43,616 nucleotides of DNA from a virus, in the IMG/VR virus record IMGVR_UViG_3300018868_001228, positions 1 through 43,616 of that record; one strand, given 5' to 3'. Positions 42,397 to 43,616 of the stretch are shown piece by piece (position 1 is the first letter of the stretch; each line of letters begins with the position of its first letter). The notes beneath the pieces were generated by a model, which was given only the letters and a program-made list of their open reading frames with translations, was not told the origin of the DNA and ran no database searches. A program made the position numbers and the translations under genes.

Positions 42397-43616
42397 GCAC
42401 TTGCAATCATGGTAGCCGCTCCAGGATGGGCCGTGAGCTGTTCAGCAATGATGGTCGAACGCTGCTTCAAGTAATGTTTTTGGAGGACAGCTTGGTCACT
42501 GTGGCCAGAAAACACTGTAACAGTTGCCAGAGGCACCTGGAGCAGTTCGACTAAGCGAGAGATGCCCTCGCGGCGTAGGTCGTGCAAGCGAAGGTCGGTC
42601 AGGCCGGCGCGGTCAGCGCACCTACGCAGGGCTTGGCTGATACCGCTTGGCGTGATTTGGAAGATTTTTCCACTCTCTTTCGGCCCAAGCTTGCGCAGAA
42701 TCGCGATAGCTGGGGGCAAAAGTGGGATTTGACGCCCATGCGTCTTCGTCTTCTTGCGATGACCAGGCGCCCGCAGTCCCATGATTTTCTTGTCGAAATC
42801 AACATCCTCCCAGCGCAGCGAACAAACCTCGCTTCGCCGAAGCGTAGTCATGACAGCCAGACGCACGAACGCTTGCAGCTGCGGGTCATCTAGTTCGCGC
42901 ACCAAGGCTGCAAGGCCGTCATCGTCGACGCGGACTTCCCGTGCGTCTGATTTCTCAGGCAGGGGCATATCCATGATGTGCTGGGAGGCCAGCCACGCGC
43001 CGTGGAGATGCATAAGGCTGTGAGCGCGGAAATACGCCGTCAACGCGCGGCGAAACAGTACGAGCTCATGTCGAACTGTTTGCGATGCAACCGGTTTGAT
43101 GACAGTAGGTGGCAGAGGCTGGCCGGCACGCCTTAGCTTGTACCGTTGCTGCTTCGTCAGCGTCGGGTCTGAGACACGGCCTGACCCAAGCTTGCCGGCT
43201 TGGCGCTCGTCTTTCCAGGTCTCGAGGACGTCATAGCTGAGCTGGCCGAGCGTATAGCAGCCGAACCATTCTTCCAGACGCTTGAGCCTTGATTTATCGG
43301 ATGCAGCGCCAGCAAGCTTCGGTAGCTCCCGGATGCGGTAGTTCTCGAGCACGTCGCTAATGCAGATGCTAGAGGGATGCCAACCGGGCTCGATTACTGG
43401 TCCCGAGGGCGGTTGCTCTGGCTTCCGGCTAGACTTTTGCTCGAGCAGCTCGACGCGGCGACGGCGAGCCCAATTGAGACCTTTATCGTACTGGTCGAGG
43501 TCGACGGTGAGATGGTCTTTAGGAAAGGGAGAGACTTCGACGGTGAACCGCAGCGAGCCACTGCGACCTTCGACATAGATGTTGCGCTCAACTGTACCGC
43601 TATGCTTGACCTTCAT
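42393..43616 (-). CDS. int: Tyrosine recombinase, phage integrase
   Basis: Catalyses site-specific integration and excision of the prophage. The C-terminal catalytic domain has Arg260 in TTLRRSEVCSLRW, His345-x-x-Arg348 in LHDLRREG, His372 in FSGHSDQ and the nucleophile Tyr382 in LQKHYLKQ. The N-terminal ~100 residues are an arm-type DNA-binding region with strand-rich SLRFTVEVSPF. 407 aa is normal. The ATG is the last triplet of the window, so the promoter and attP, if upstream, are not visible. The HAD phosphatase gene is coupled to its stop. Confidence 0.93.
   Translation of the reverse strand: MKVKHSGTVERNIYVEGRSGSLRFTVEVSPFPKDHLTVDLDQYDKGLNWARRRRVELLEQKSSRKPEQPPSGPVIEPGWHPSSICISDVLENYRIRELPKLAGAASDKSRLKRLEEWFGCYTLGQLSYDVLETWKDERQAGKLGSGRVSDPTLTKQQRYKLRRAGQPLPPTVIKPVASQTVRHELVLFRRALTAYFRAHSLMHLHGAWLASQHIMDMPLPEKSDAREVRVDDDGLAALVRELDDPQLQAFVRLAVMTTLRRSEVCSLRWEDVDFDKKIMGLRAPGHRKKTKTHGRQIPLLPPAIAILRKLGPKESGKIFQITPSGISQALRRCADRAGLTDLRLHDLRREGISRLVELLQVPLATVTVFSGHSDQAVLQKHYLKQRSTIIAEQLTAHPGAATMIASA

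Noticed and set aside
1-43616. CRISPR array
   Set aside because: The only dense short repeats are the iterons at 14.2-14.6 kb, whose spacing is irregular (0 to over 100 bases) and orientation mixed, unlike CRISPR.
1-43616. tRNA or rRNA genes
   Set aside because: No cloverleaf-like segment with T-loop GGTTCGA-type signature was found in the intergenic regions read.

Overview
The window reads as a nearly complete, perhaps complete, genome of a temperate phage with a contractile tail (myovirus morphology). It carries an integrase, a replication block, a lysis cassette, packaging and head genes, a contractile tail with baseplate, and tail fibres, with almost no space left for host DNA. The codon usage is GC-rich and the general protein style suggests a betaproteobacterial host (Burkholderiales, possibly Oxalobacteraceae). 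That host call is inference only, because there is no rRNA, tRNA or host gene to anchor it. The window starts exactly on a stop codon (base 1, minus strand) and ends exactly on the integrase start codon (base 43616), so it looks trimmed to gene boundaries; attP and the regulatory region upstream of the integrase lie outside.

Layout. 0-1.65 kb: minus-strand small genes of unknown function and a small helix-turn-helix protein. 1.76-7.3 kb: accessory and nucleic-acid genes, namely an RNA ligase of the T4 Rnl1 type, an SF2 helicase, a HEPN-motif protein, a VRR-NUC nuclease and several small unknowns. 7.3-11.3 kb: plasmid-like functions (Replic_Relax-type winged helix protein, ParA ATPase with a ribbon-helix-helix partner), a structured non-coding stretch near 8.1-8.9 kb, and small membrane proteins. 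11.7-14.6 kb: a D5/P4-type replicative helicase followed by 16 iterons flanking an AT-rich core, the likely replication origin. 14.7-16.65 kb: lysis (two small membrane proteins, GH24 endolysin, Rz with nested Rz1). 16.75-20.66 kb: small and large terminase, interrupted by a serine recombinase and two small genes that look like remnants of a second terminase large subunit. 20.66-28 kb: portal, scaffold, major capsid and neck/connector genes. 28.1-37 kb: sheath, tube, frameshifted tail chaperone, tape measure and baseplate. 37.3-40 kb: gpI-like protein and two fibre proteins. 40.1-41.2 kb: a TnpB-like protein with one altered RuvC residue. 41.2-43.6 kb: minus-strand small genes, a HAD-type RNA-repair phosphatase and the integrase.

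Regulation. A short asymmetric sequence close to GGTNNCTATACG (or GGTNNCTACACG) occurs about 25 times, on both strands, nearly always just upstream of a gene and pointing into it. At more than half of the sites it sits on or next to a perfect or near-perfect inverted repeat whose sequence differs from site to site. This is the most striking global signal of the window. It may be a phage-specific promoter with 5' hairpins, or a stoperator-like operator set. No RNA polymerase, sigma factor or convincing repressor gene is visible.

Other points for a second look are a Fur-box-like palindrome in front of the small terminase gene, a Shine-Dalgarno buried in a hairpin before the capsid gene, a possible small RNA at 11.5 kb, and an RNA ligase plus RNA-repair-type phosphatase that lie only about 3 kb apart if the genome is circularised.
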